A stretch of 64,000 nt of DNA, taken from positions 62,001-126,000 of the forward strand of contig OZ025713.1 of assembly GCA_964019335.1 (NCBI GenBank), given 5' to 3'. Of the stretch, positions 31,987 through 42,118 are shown one piece after another. Positions within the stretch are counted from its first letter, which is position 1. Every line of letters starts with the position of its first letter. The notes under the pieces are model-generated. The model had not been told where the DNA came from, searched no databases, and was given only the letters and a program-made list of their open reading frames with translations. Both the position numbers and the translations under genes were made by a program. This DNA comes from Diplonema japonicum. Taxonomy: Eukaryota; Euglenozoa; Diplonemea; Diplonemida; Diplonemidae.

Positions 31987-32033
31987 AAAAAAGATTGCTA
32001 TGATAGGAACGAAGTGGTTAGCAACGGCCCACC
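31987..32033 (+). repeat. Dispersed repeat (tgctatgataggaacgaagt type)
   Basis: tgctatgataggaacgaagt followed by ggttagcaacggcccaccaa. An inverted copy lies at 36467-36506 and part of it at 35937-35962. Confidence 0.6.
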
Positions 32034-32169
32034 AAAAAAAAAAAAAAAAAAGAGGAAAAATAAACTCAAACTCAACCACGGAAGAAGAAAGAAAAGGTTC
32101 AACCCTTAGACGCCCAGGGGGGGTAATTGATTTTCGAAATTTTTCGATTTTGGGTCTTTGTTGGCATTG

Positions 32170-33040
32170 GGTCAAACATGCTGAGTCTTGAGGTTATTTT
32201 TTTTGATTCGGGGTACGCATTTGGAAGATTTGAAAGATTTGCGTTCATTCCACTAAATATTTAGTGTTTTCGACCCATGGAGGTGCATCGACCGGATGCC
32301 ATGAGTTCATTTGCTTTTCCTGGAAATCATGCATGCGAAACGCGCTAAAATCTCAGTGTGCAATGGGGGTGTTCACTGTTCTGGTGCCTGCGGTGACTGT
32401 TTGTCGCAATGAGATGGACGGCATCTGGGCGAGAAACATTTACATGGAGTTGTGCAAGGCAGGGAGGCAATTTGGTTCAAGGAGAAGAGACCTCGTGCCG
32501 TAGCTGTGTCCAAGGTGCCATAGGTATGCACTCTCGGTTTGGCGTTGGCCGGGAAGGCTGACCTTCCGCATCGTGCTGAGCATTTCTGGACTTCCGCTTA
32601 CCCGGGGGGTCATCCCAGGGGTTGGTGTGAGCACCCTCTTCCTTTTTCCAGCTGCTCTGGCGTCACGACGGTCACAAATTCAGGAAGTATTGTTGCACCA
32701 TCCCGGCACATTCCTTTGCTTTGAACTACTTTCGCTTGGGATCATCCTGTGGTGGGCTGGGGCAGACGGGAGGCCTTCTCACTTCACTCTGTGTACTGAT
32801 TGCTTTTCAATACGTTCTTTACCCATGAATGCCCCGTTATGCTGGTCACCGTCTGGGATCGAGGACACAGGCAGACTGCAAGGCTTGCGATTGCTGCTCG
32901 TGGAACGCTACCGTTAAGGAAAAAATCATGGAAAAATCATGAAAATCCGGAAAATGCCCATTTTTTGGTGTCACCCAGTGTCTCGGCACCCCGTTCTGGG
33001 ATGAAGTTATGAGACCCGGCCAAAAGTCTTGCTGCCCCCA
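32170..33040. other. Compositionally complex block, unidentified
   Basis: About 870 bp without long homopolymers, unlike its surroundings. Plus-strand frames of 60-114 aa (32264-32503, 32573-32917) have stops between them and no recognised domain. The block may be an old transposon, a decayed gene or a non-coding RNA locus; I cannot choose. Confidence 0.35.
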
Positions 33041-33383
33041 TCAGTAAAGGAAGAAAAAAAAAAAAGAAGAAACCTTTACTCGACAGTTAAAAAAAACTTT
33101 ATCTTTTTTTTTTAAAGTGTATATCTCTTGATACTCTTCTTTCTTTTTGGGGGGGGGGGTGATTTCTTTCTTTTGTGCCGAATCAACAGAGAAAGAAAAA
33201 GAAATTAAGAAGAGAAAAGAACAAGGGTTCGTCCACAGCAAAAAAAAAAAACGAAACACAGAGAAACGAAGAGGGAAAAAAAAAAAAAAGAAAAAAAATG
33301 TGAGCTAAAAAAGTTTTTTTTTTTGAAAGCACGTTAATCTTTTGAATGCAAAGTTGCTATGCAATATGGATTCTGATCGATGG

Positions 33384-33418
<35 letters not shown>

Positions 33419-33444
33419 AGGCAAGTTATTTCATTCGTTTGTTT

Positions 33445-33481
<37 letters not shown>

Positions 33482-34282
33482 TTTACAAAAACCTTCATGA
33501 AATGCCGTTCAAACAAATTCCCTTTTTTTTTTTAATTTTCATTTCCTCTTTCTTTCTCTCCCCAAACACACTCCCGCCAAACGCTCCCCCAAAAAAGTGG
33601 GATATTACGGAGCTCTCCTCTGCAAGTTCTGTATTACTTTAGATACGGCTTGTCAGCGAGGATAAAGGAAAGGGGAAGGGAAGGGAGATTAAAAAGGAAA
33701 AAAAAAATCTTTTTTTGTGTGTACACCAAAAGTTAATACTGTGTTTGCGTGTGGGGAGCGAAAAGAGAATTAGGATTCTTACTTATTATGTACCGCACCT
33801 GGGTATGCCTAAGCTGCTTGAGACATTAAGCTGCTGAAATTCTTGCCCCATTGATTTGGGACAATACAGTACATATGACAAAAATCCTGCATGTGAAAGA
33901 AGAAGAACAGAAAAAAAAAAAAAGAGAAAAAAAAGAAGAAAATAGACAAAAAAGATATTTGTTTGCGTGCAGTGGTTTACAAAAAAAATCTCTTTTCAAA
34001 AAAAAAAAAAAAAAAAAAAAAAAAAGAAAAGTTTTCTGTAACACAAAAATGCAGCCCCAACAAAATCTTTTTCTTTTTCTTTTTTCTTCTTTTTTTCCTT
34101 TTTTTTTGTCATTTTTTTAATTTGTTCATTAGAAAATTGTGTTGGGTTCTCTTTTTTTTATTTTCTTTTTTTTTTTTTTTTTTTTCGACAAGTCAAAGAC
34201 TCGTTGCAAGGTGGAAAAAATAGAAATAGAAATTATGACAGATAAATAAGAAGACGAGGGAAAAAAAAAAAAAAAAAGAATG

Positions 34283-34390
34283 GAATCGGGCCGTTGTTGG
34301 CACGTTCTGGGCATGAAACCTGGAGAAGCTTATAAACCCGAAACATTGCCAAGTCTCCCCTTTATGTTTAGACAAGTCAAAAAAAAGAAA
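34283..34390 (+). repeat. A-tailed SINE-like repeat (family E)
   Basis: cgttgttggcacgttctggg ... gaaacctggagaagcttata ... cccgaaacattgcc ... gtttagacaagtc then A-rich tail. Same family as 13205 and 56645. Confidence 0.65.
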
Positions 34391-34978
34391 AGAAAAAAAA
34401 AAAGAAAGCTAGTTTTGGTGCTTAGCAGAAAATATGATTACTCATTTTTCGCACCGCCAACAACCAGTCTTCCCCCCAAAAAAAAATATACTCGACAAAA
34501 ATAGAGTTTCTTTGTATTTGGAACAAAAAAAAAAAAGAAAAAGAATTCTTCATCGCGGAGCTATTTTCTTTTTTTTTTTTGAAATTCTTATTTTTTGTTT
34601 TTTTTTCTCGCTTTTTTCCTAGTACAAAAAAAAAAAAAAAAAAAAAAGGAAGAAAAAAGAAGAAGAAACATTTAGAGGAAAAAAAACAAAAAACAAAAAT
34701 GATATTTAAGGGAAAAAAAACAAAAGTACGCCCAACTCCCCGTTTTGGATTACAGCACTGTGCCAAAAAATCGGGGGGGGAGTGGGGGCTGCCGATGGAT
34801 ATGTGGGAGGAAACAGGAGAGAGAACAAAAGAAGAAGAGAGAAAAAAAAAACCAGAAAAGATTGCTTTTCTTTTTTAAAAAAAAAAAGCCAAAGTTTTGA
34901 GGGGGGGGACTTCTTTTTTTTCTTTTTAACCACTAAACCCACATCATCTAACATATAACATTTCACAAAAAAAGAAAC

Positions 34979-35021
34979 ACTCAAAGTACAGGACAAGCCC
35001 CCCCGCTAGAGGGCCGCCCTA
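34979..35021 (-). repeat. Orphan RT2 3' tail
   Basis: actcaaagtacaggacaagc ... ctagagggccgcccta is the same as the terminal ~43 bp of RT2 at 42119-42161 with one extra C. It stands alone, so only the extreme 3' end was copied. Confidence 0.8.
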
Positions 35022-35118
35022 AGAAAAAAAATAAAAAAGAAAATCCATAGACCTCTCCATTTTTCTTTTTATTTTCTTTTTCTTTGAAATTCTGTGGGCT
35101 TAGTGGTTACAAAACCCT

Positions 35119-35153
<35 letters not shown>

Positions 35154-35229
35154 CTTTTTTCACATCACAGCACACAGGGAACACCCAACCTATAAAATGA
35201 GAGATTTTCATTTTTTTTTTTTTTCATTT

Positions 35230-35763
35230 TTACAAAACACAAACCTGAGGTGATTCTTCCAAAACATCTTCATCCTCCTCTCTGCACAACGCCCCCCACT
35301 TACCCAGATTATGCTCGACTCCAGCTTCTGTGAATAAGTCACATAGTTCGGGCAGGACGAGGGCAAGGTGTGAAGGCTGCGAAGGCAATCCTATTGTCAT
35401 GCCAACTTCTAAAAGATTTAAATTGGGACCCCCGGAAGATGGGTCATAATATAGGTGCACTCTCCCATTGATTCTAGTCACAACCCCGTCACTGGTGCAC
35501 CGAAGTGTTTTAGTTGCCTTGTGTAGTGAAAACTCAATCGTGTCGCACGCGGCCACCTTCTCCATGTTCTCGATGCTGTCCTTGCTGAACACTGCTGCCT
35601 TTCGCCTGTCAAAGAACTGCACCCGTACTGTCTCCTCGTCATCTGTGCACCCGCTCACTTGTTCTCGCAGCCACCATAAGCACGGCCCTTCTTCGCATTC
35701 TTCTTCTCTGCTGTCGTTTCTGCACTCCCTGTACCCGTATGAAGAATCTCGAGAATCCGTCAT
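35230..35763 (-). CDS. Unknown acidic protein
   Basis: 177 aa from the ATG at 35763 (MTDSRDSSYGYRECRND) to the stop at 35230. It is rich in Cys and acidic residues at the N-terminus (EEECEEGPCLWWLREQ). The middle part has alternating beta-like segments (TVRVQFFDRRKAAVFS, TRINGRVHLYYDPSSGG) and a hydrophobic stretch (LALVLPELCDLF). The end EDEDVLEESPQVCVL is acidic. No TM or signal peptide is clear and no family is recognised. Normal codon texture, in contrast to the homopolymer spacers around it, supports a real gene. Confidence 0.65.
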   Translation of the reverse strand: MTDSRDSSYGYRECRNDSREEECEEGPCLWWLREQVSGCTDDEETVRVQFFDRRKAAVFSKDSIENMEKVAACDTIEFSLHKATKTLRCTSDGVVTRINGRVHLYYDPSSGGPNLNLLEVGMTIGLPSQPSHLALVLPELCDLFTEAGVEHNLGKWGALCREEDEDVLEESPQVCVL

Positions 35764-35764
35764 T

Positions 35765-35795
<31 letters not shown>

Positions 35796-35841
35796 CCCTT
35801 TTTGGTTAGGTGTTAATTATAATGAAAGAAAAAAAGAAAAA

Positions 35842-36125
35842 AAATATATATATAAGAGTCAAAGGAAAGTCCTTGTGAGACGCCGAAGAAATGAAAGTAA
35901 GATTTAGAAAATAAAAAAAAAAAAAAAACCTTCACTAGTAGGTACGAAGTGGTTAGCAAGGTTCATCGCGGTGGCGTGCCTACCTGACGTTTATATCTTC
36001 CTATCCTTTCTTATGAGGTTTGTCCGGTTCGCCTTCTTCGACAAGTGGGGGTGGGTCATGGCCAATCTTGACTCGGAAGGCTGGAATATAAGAGTTAATG
36101 AAGTCCTGAGACGCCGAAGAAATGA
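35842..36125 (-). repeat. Two RT3/SINE-type 3' tails in tandem
   Basis: aatatatatataagagtcaaa ... cttgtgagacgccgaagaaatg (35842-35893) and aatataagagttaatgaagt ... ctgagacgccgaagaaatga (36085-36125). Both are diverged (AT)n-GAGTTAAAG ends followed by a shared gccgaagaaatga segment. Confidence 0.55.
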
Positions 36126-36312
36126 TAGCAAGAATAGAAATAAAAAAATAATCAGAGCACGGCTTGTATTCTGTCACTTTTCATCCCTCTCTTTGCCCTT
36201 TTGCTAGCACCTTTACAGGGAAGCTCAAGAGGAGGAGTGGATGGGGAAGGGGCAGAGAGGCTCACAAGTTCCTCACTGGAAGAAAAAGAAGGGGAGTGGG
36301 TGCCTCCTATAT

Positions 36313-36455
36313 CTCTTAATGGGGCGAGCTGCACCACACCACACGCATTAAAGACAAGACGCGGAATCAGAAGAAGCAACAGCTCTGTCGGGATGTACCC
36401 CCTGTAATCAAGTGGACAGTGTTTGTGCACGAGCACCGCCTCCTATATCTCTTAT
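36313..36455 (+). repeat. SINE-like repeat (family S), inverted copy
   Basis: This copy reads in the opposite direction to the others: accccctgtaatcaagtgga ... gcaccgcctcctatatctct on +. With 37330-37460 it forms a large inverted repeat. Confidence 0.6.
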
Positions 36456-36466
36456 TTTCTTTTTTT

Positions 36467-36506
36467 GGCGGGCCGTTGCTAACCACTTCGTTCCTATCAT
36501 AGTGAA
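36467..36506 (-). repeat. Inverted copy of the 31987 repeat
   Basis: gcgggccgttgctaaccact then tcgttcctatcatagt is the reverse complement of the 31987-32025 sequence. Confidence 0.6.
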
Positions 36507-36509
36507 TTT

Positions 36510-37630
36510 TTTACCGGGGTACATCCCGACAGAGCTGTTGCTTCTTCTGCATTCCGCGTCTTGTCTTTAATGCGTGCGGTGTGGTGCAGCTCGCCCCATT
36601 AAAAAAAGAATAAGCAAGGAAGTTCGGGGCAAGCGGAGTAAAAGCATGAATGTCCAAGTTTCTTTACTATATTCTTTCTTTTTTTCTTCTTTTCTTTTTC
36701 TCTCTTCTCTTTTTTTAAAAATTCGAAAAGAAAACTGGTAAAGCTTCAGTGTGCAGGGAATTACAGAATTATAGAGTCCCCAGCCAAAAACACTAGGGAG
36801 CGGGGCAAAAAGATGAATAAAAAAAAATATAAAAAGGATTTTCTTTCTATTTTGATTACACTTCATTTGTTTTCTTCTTGCTGCTTTGAATGACTTGCTA
36901 GGTATTAAGGTATGCGTCTTGACGCTCACAAGCCAAGCCGAGCTTAGTCCCCCTTTCACCTAAAGTTGCGATCGAAAGCGGCGCCCACTCGCGGGGGAAA
37001 GTTTGTATGCACTTTTTGGAGGGGGTCAGAGCACGGCTTGTATTCTGTCACTTTTCATCCTTCTCTTTGCCCTTTTGCTAGCACCTTTACAGGGAAGCTC
37101 AAGAGGAGGAGTGGATGGGGAATGGGCAGAGAGGCTCACAAGTTCCTCGCTGGAAGAAAAAGAAGGGGAGTGGGGAGGGGGGGAGGGAGAGGAAATAAAG
37201 AAAGGGTAAGGTCAAGATAGGAAGACTTCAACAAATGAGCCCCAATCTGCACCAATCTCTCCCAGATCGAAGTTTTAAAAAATAAACATCATTCATCCTT
37301 TTTTTTTTTAACCCAAAAGAAAAAAAAAGAAAATAAGAGATATAGGAGGCGGTGCCCGTGCACTGTCCACTTGATTACAGGGGGTACATCCCGACCTGCT
37401 GTTGCTCGTCTTGTCTTTAATGCGTGCGGTGTGGTGCAGCTCACCCCATTTAAAAAAAAAAAAAAAAAAAAACAAACAAGGAAGTTCTAGGCAAAGAAAA
37501 AGCATGAATGCCTCAGCTTCTTTACTATTGTCTCTTTTCTTTCTTTGCTTTTCTTTTTTTCTTTCTTCTCCTCTTTTAAAATTCAAAAAGAAAATCGGCA
37601 AAGCTTCAGTGCTCCAATGGGGTCTTCCAC
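36510..37630. repeat. Duplicated SINE-containing segment (36510-36760 and 37370-37620)
   Basis: Both have ggtacatcccgac ... ttgtctttaatgcgtgcggt ... gcatgaatg ... tctttactat ... aattc(a/g)aaaagaaaa...ggtaaagcttcagtg, so a ~240-bp segment is present twice. No gene is supported in 36510-37827. Confidence 0.6.
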
Positions 37631-37827
37631 GGGTTCTCGGCAAAGTTCAGACCGCCTGGTTTTGGTTCCACGTAGTTGCTCGGAAGTAGGGAGTCTGAGA
37701 GGCTGCTGAGGTTACGTTTCACAACATTGAAAAACAACAAAGCGGGTAAAAAATCTACAGAAGATACTTACATGTCACGGTAGCAAAAGATACACCACGT
37801 ACTTCCCACCGTTGTGCTCCCAACACT

Positions 37828-40025
37828 TTATTCTGTCTTGTTGTTTTGTGTCACGTCACCGTCGCTGAGAGCCTTCTTCACATCAGCTTTTCCTTCCGTG
37901 ATGAGGATGTGTAATGCGTCGGTGTTTCCATTCTCGGTAGCTATGCAACATGGGGTAGTACCGTTGCTGTCTGCCATGTTCACATCAGCCTTTCCTTCCC
38001 TGATGAGGATGCGTAATGCATCGGCATGTCCGTTTTGAGCCGCCATGTAACATGGAGTAACACCATTATCTCTGGCCTTGTTGACATCAGCCTTTCCTTC
38101 CCTGATGAGGATGCGTAATGCATCGGCATGTCCGTTTTGAGCCGCCATGTAACATGGAGTAACACCATTATCTCTGGCCTTGTTGACATCAGCCTTTCCT
38201 TCCATGATGAGGATGCGTAATGCATCAACGTGTCCATTTTGAGCCGCCAAGTAACACGGGGTAGTATCGTCGTCTTGTGCTTTGTTGACATCAGCCTTGC
38301 CTTCCATGATGAGGATGCGTAATGCGTCAGCATGTCCATTCTGAGCCGCCAAGTAACACGGGGTAGTACCGTCGTCTTCGGCCTTGTTCACATCAGCCTT
38401 TCCTTCCCTGATGAGGATGCGTAATGCGTCGGCATGTCTATTAAGAGTCGCCATGAAACATGGAGTAACACCATTATCTCTGGCCTTGTTGACATCAGCC
38501 TTTCCTTCCGTGATGAGGATGCGTAATGCATCAACGTGTCCATTTTGAGCCGCCGTGTAACACGGGGTAGTACCGTCGTCTTCGGCCTTGTTCACATCAG
38601 CCTTTCCTTCCATAATGAGGATGCGTAATGCATCAACGTGTCCATTCTGAGCCGCCGTGTAACACGGGGTAGTACCGTCGTCTCCTGCTTTGTTGACATC
38701 AGCCTTGCCTTTCATGATGAGGATGCGTAATGCGTCAGCATGTCCATTCTGAGCCGCCAAGTAACACGGGGTAGTATCGTCGTCTTCGGCCTTGTTCACA
38801 TCAGCCTTTCCCTCCGTGATGAGGATGCGTAATGCGTCGGCATGTCCATTCTGAGCCGCCTTGTAACACGGGGTAATACCATTCTCCTTGGCCTTGTTCA
38901 CATCAGCCTTGCCTTCCGTGATGAGGATGCGCAAGACATCGGTGTGCCCGTTTTGAGCCGCCATGAAACAAGGGGTAGAACTCTCGTCGTTGGCCTTGTT
39001 CACATCAGCTTCGCCTTCCGTGATGAGGATGTGTAATGCGTTGGCGTGTCCGTTTTGAGCCGCCATGAAGCAAGGGGTAGAACTCTCGTTGTTGGCCTTG
39101 TTCACATCAACCTTTCCTTCAGTGATGAGGATGCGCAATGCGTCCACGCAGTCGTGTTCAGCGGCGACAGAGCACGCAGTCCTGCCAGACGCATCCACCG
39201 TATCCGCCGCCAGACTCCCAGAGAGGAGGACATCCTTCAGAAGGTCAGAACGATTCCTTGCCGCCGCCGCATGAAGCACTGTCCACCCTTTACGCGGTCC
39301 CTCTTCCTTGTTCGTTCCCCAGAACCTGTCGCCGAGCACCTGAACCACCTTGTCGAACACAGCCCGCCTGCAAGAACACGCAAGAAGCCCGACACCTGCT
39401 GTGTGAAGCTCATCTGGTACCCCAGCAAGTTCCGCTCCCTTGCTCAGCAGAACTGCCGCACTGTTCTCGTGGCTCCCGTTCTTGTTCATCCGCAACACTG
39501 CTGCGAGAGAAGAGTTCAGAGCCTCAGAGTGAGCGGCGGGTGACAGGTTGGCACAGCACAGCGACACCACCTGCTCGTTGTGCTCCAACTCTGCCGCCGC
39601 CTGAAGAACTGTCTTCCCGTCCACAACAGGTATCTCCGTGCTGAGCGGGTAGACCACCCACCTTCCTTCACGTGTCACCGGATGGTTTTCAAAATGTCTG
39701 TCCTCTATGAGCTTCGTCTTGATCGTATCGATGAGCTTCGCGTTGCGGACACGCTCCACCTGTGTCATGACGTCTTCAAGCCTGCCCCAGTGATCGAAGT
39801 CGATTTCCTGCAGCTCCACCACCACCACGCGACGCATGCTTGTGTCGAGAGCCACCTCCAGCAGACGCATCACACCGATGTCAGGGCGCCCCACCACCCG
39901 GAACTGGGTGTTCGCTGAGATCAGAACCTCCTTCTCCTCGGGGAAGCGGCTGAACCGAGCGATGCTCCGCCCAGTCTTAACACGCAGAATGAGGATCGTC
40001 CCCTGAACTTCTTCGTTGTTGTCTC

Positions 40026-40067
<42 letters not shown>

Positions 40068-41106
40068 TACCCTTCCCAAGGAAGTCCTTCACCACCTCAG
40101 GGTTCTCACTTGCACTCGTGGGGTGAGGCATCGTCACCACCGCCCCCACAGAGTACAGCGACTCACTCACCCGGAAGTCCATTGCACGGAACACGGTCCC
40201 CTCGTACTTCGGCTGCGACACCATTGCTCGGTGCAGGGAATAGGCGAAGTCCTTCATCGGCTCGTAGCGCTCCCGCTCCCCACGGAACGCCACCTCACGC
40301 ATCGCCGCGTTCACCTCGTAGCACAAGGGGCTCTCCAGAGTGTACAGCCGAAGGTACGGCTCCGACTTCCCCTCCACCTGCTGCACCGCCCACTTCGCAG
40401 TCATCGCCTGGAACACCCCACCAGCTGCTCGCTGTCCCGGCTTCAGCTTCCCGCACTTCGCAAGGTGCCGCTCCTTGTTCCCCGCATTCAGCGCAGTCCC
40501 ACACGCAGCACACGTCACATACCCAGAGCACTCCCTCCCCATCGCAGCCTCCACCGTCGCCAGCATCGGCCTTGCACACGACCCACCTTTGAAGAACTCG
40601 CTCCACCCTCGGTCCACGTCGATCTCGCCGACCCCATCGCTGTACCGGCTCACCACTCCCTTGTTCGCTGCCACCACCCCTCCTCCACTCACCTTTTTTT
40701 ATTTTTTATTATTTTTATTTATTTTATTATTTTTTTACGCTTCGTACCTTGAACGCCTTCACCGCCTGCTGCAGCTCTTTACGTGCGACACCAGTGATGA
40801 CACACAGTCCCCCACACCGCGCTCCTTGTTGCGCTTCAGGAACTTCTGCATCACAGCAATCACGTTGTGGCACAGTGCGTCGTGCCACTTCCCAAGCGCC
40901 GTGTCCAGCTCCACCTCCAGCTCCCTTCTTCCTGTCTCCACAACTGGCGTGGTGGTGGTTGTGGTTGTACCCCCCACCCTGCTCGCCAACTGTCCACGCA
41001 GCTGCTCCACCGCTTCCCACGCTATTTTTACAGCTCCCTCTCCTGCTGGAGGAGGCGACGTCAGGGCCTTCGCAGCCTGCACACCAGATCCCGCTGTTGT
41101 TGTCAT
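37828..41106 (-). CDS. ADP-ribosyltransferase (R-S-E type) with C-terminal ankyrin repeats
   Basis: The main exon (40692-37828, 954 codons) opens at a non-ATG codon. A 55-nt GT-AG intron (40747-40693) joins it in phase to an upstream exon (41106-40748, ATG at 41106, MTTTAGSGVQAAKAL). That exon needs one extra G in the G5 run at 40809-40813 to stay in frame: a sequence error or a real frameshift. Main-exon domains: a C2HC finger-like motif (CAACGTAL...HLAKC, about 59-79); an ART-like catalytic region (about 110-300) with Arg in KYEGTVFRAMD, the Ser motif in PHPTSAS and the E-x-E loop in RFPEEKEVL, which matches the Arg-specific mono-ADP-ribosyltransferase signature; a linker; and about 13 ankyrin repeats (TPCYMAAQNGHADALRILI type, 102-bp DNA units). 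It likely transfers ADP-ribose from NAD+ to a protein bound by the repeats; the target is unknown. A decayed copy lies at 52445-52883. Confidence 0.78.
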
Positions 41107-41174
41107 GTTGGTTCAGCCTTTGCAGGTGGGGAGTATGTGTTGGGTATTGAAAAAAGAAGGACAAGAAATGGAGA

Positions 41175-41206
41175 AAAAATATAGTATGAGTTGAAGGAAG
41201 TCCTTT
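41175..41206 (-). repeat. RT3-type 3' tail
   Basis: aatatagtatgagttgaagg then aagtcctttgg: diverged (AT)n-GAGTTAAAGGA end just upstream of the ADP-ribosyltransferase gene. Confidence 0.5.
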
Positions 41207-41246
41207 GGTATGCGTTCTTTTTCTTTCAATCGATTGTTATATGTAC

Positions 41247-41501
41247 TTATAAAATATATAGCGCGCATTCGACGGCACTGATCAAGCGACTGGCACCTTC
41301 CGAAGAAGGGCCTCCCACGTCCGCCGGGTTGAGCAGAGGATGCCCCGGGGCGGCCGTTCCAGTCTGATCATGTCGCATTATAATATATTTCTCATCTTCT
41401 AGAAGAAAATGAGGTTTTTGCCCTCGTAGTTTGGGGGGTGGCGCTGCCTGATGTTGTGCCATTGTTGCAGCGTCGAGAAGAAAATGCCAGTCAGTCGCCA
41501 T
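41247..41501 (-). CDS. Short open frame, doubtful
   Basis: 84 aa (MATDWHFLLDAATMAQHQ... ending SAVECALYIL). Its base composition is more complex than the flanks, but there is no family match, and it lies between an RT3-type tail and a SINE copy, so it may be transposon debris. Confidence 0.25.
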   Translation of the reverse strand: MATDWHFLLDAATMAQHQAAPPPKLRGQKPHFLLEDEKYIIMRHDQTGTAAPGHPLLNPADVGGPSSEGASRLISAVECALYIL

Positions 41502-41564
41502 GGAGTAGTGATCCTTTCCCGAGGGCTCGACACCGTAAGTTTTTATTTCCAGAAACTTATTGTT

Positions 41565-41660
41565 TTACACTTTAAGTTAAAGGAGGCTGGTGTTGGTGGT
41601 GCATTGTCTACTTGATTACAGGGGGCGCACCCCGGCCGAGTTGTAGCTTCTTCTAAAAAG
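41565..41660 (-). repeat. SINE-like repeat (family S)
   Basis: ttaaaggaggctggtgttgg ... ttgtctacttgattacaggg ... ccgagttgtagcttcttct. Short copy with the RT3-type 3' end. Confidence 0.65.
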
Positions 41661-42118
41661 AAATCACATAAAGAAAGGGTGACAATTTCTGTTGGAGTAC
41701 GCACGAGGAGGAGGAGAAAAAAAAAAAGGGGGAAAAAAAAAAAAAGCCCTATTGGCAAACCCGGTGGGGCTACTCCAGGCCATTCTTGGTGGGAGGAATT
41801 GTTTAAGAAAGTTGGAACATTTTCTTTCCTTTCTCTTTTTTTTTTTTTCTTTTCTTAATATAAATCTAACTCTTAATTGAGTTGCCTATGTTTCTCTTAA
41901 ATATCTTTCATCTTTCTTACGCCCCACTTCGTATCACCACGTGGTACCTCATATTTCAAGTTGAAATCATCCGCTTTTGCTGTTGTCGAGAAGGTCCCAA
42001 GTCCAGAAAAAGCTGGCCTGTGTGGCAAGTAGCAGGCAGCGAGTGACCAAAAGAATGACGAAGGGGGAACACAACAATATCAATAGTAGTACTGAGAGGG
42101 GGGGGGGGGGAGATAAAA

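Larger units (their letters stand above)
31777..35229. other. Long gene-free region
   Basis: 31777-32170 and 33020-35229 are mostly A, T and G homopolymers. 32170-33040 is unusually complex sequence without a recognised gene (see separate entry). Repeats inside: 31987-32033, 34184-34210, 34283-34390 and 34979-35021. Near 33115-33135 the string atctcttgatact matches the SIKR-end codons of the RT family. Confidence 0.5.
36151..37172. repeat. Direct repeat pair (about 150 bp, 36151-36301 and 37024-37172)
   Basis: Both copies share agagcacggcttgtattctg ... ctagcacctttacagggaag ... ggaagaaaaagaaggggagt with few changes, 873 bp apart. The enclosed and following DNA holds SINE pieces in both orientations. 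Confidence 0.7.

Noticed and set aside
37850-39120. CRISPR-like or satellite array from the regular 102-bp repeats
   Set aside because: The repeats are in frame and encode ankyrin units within one long gene.
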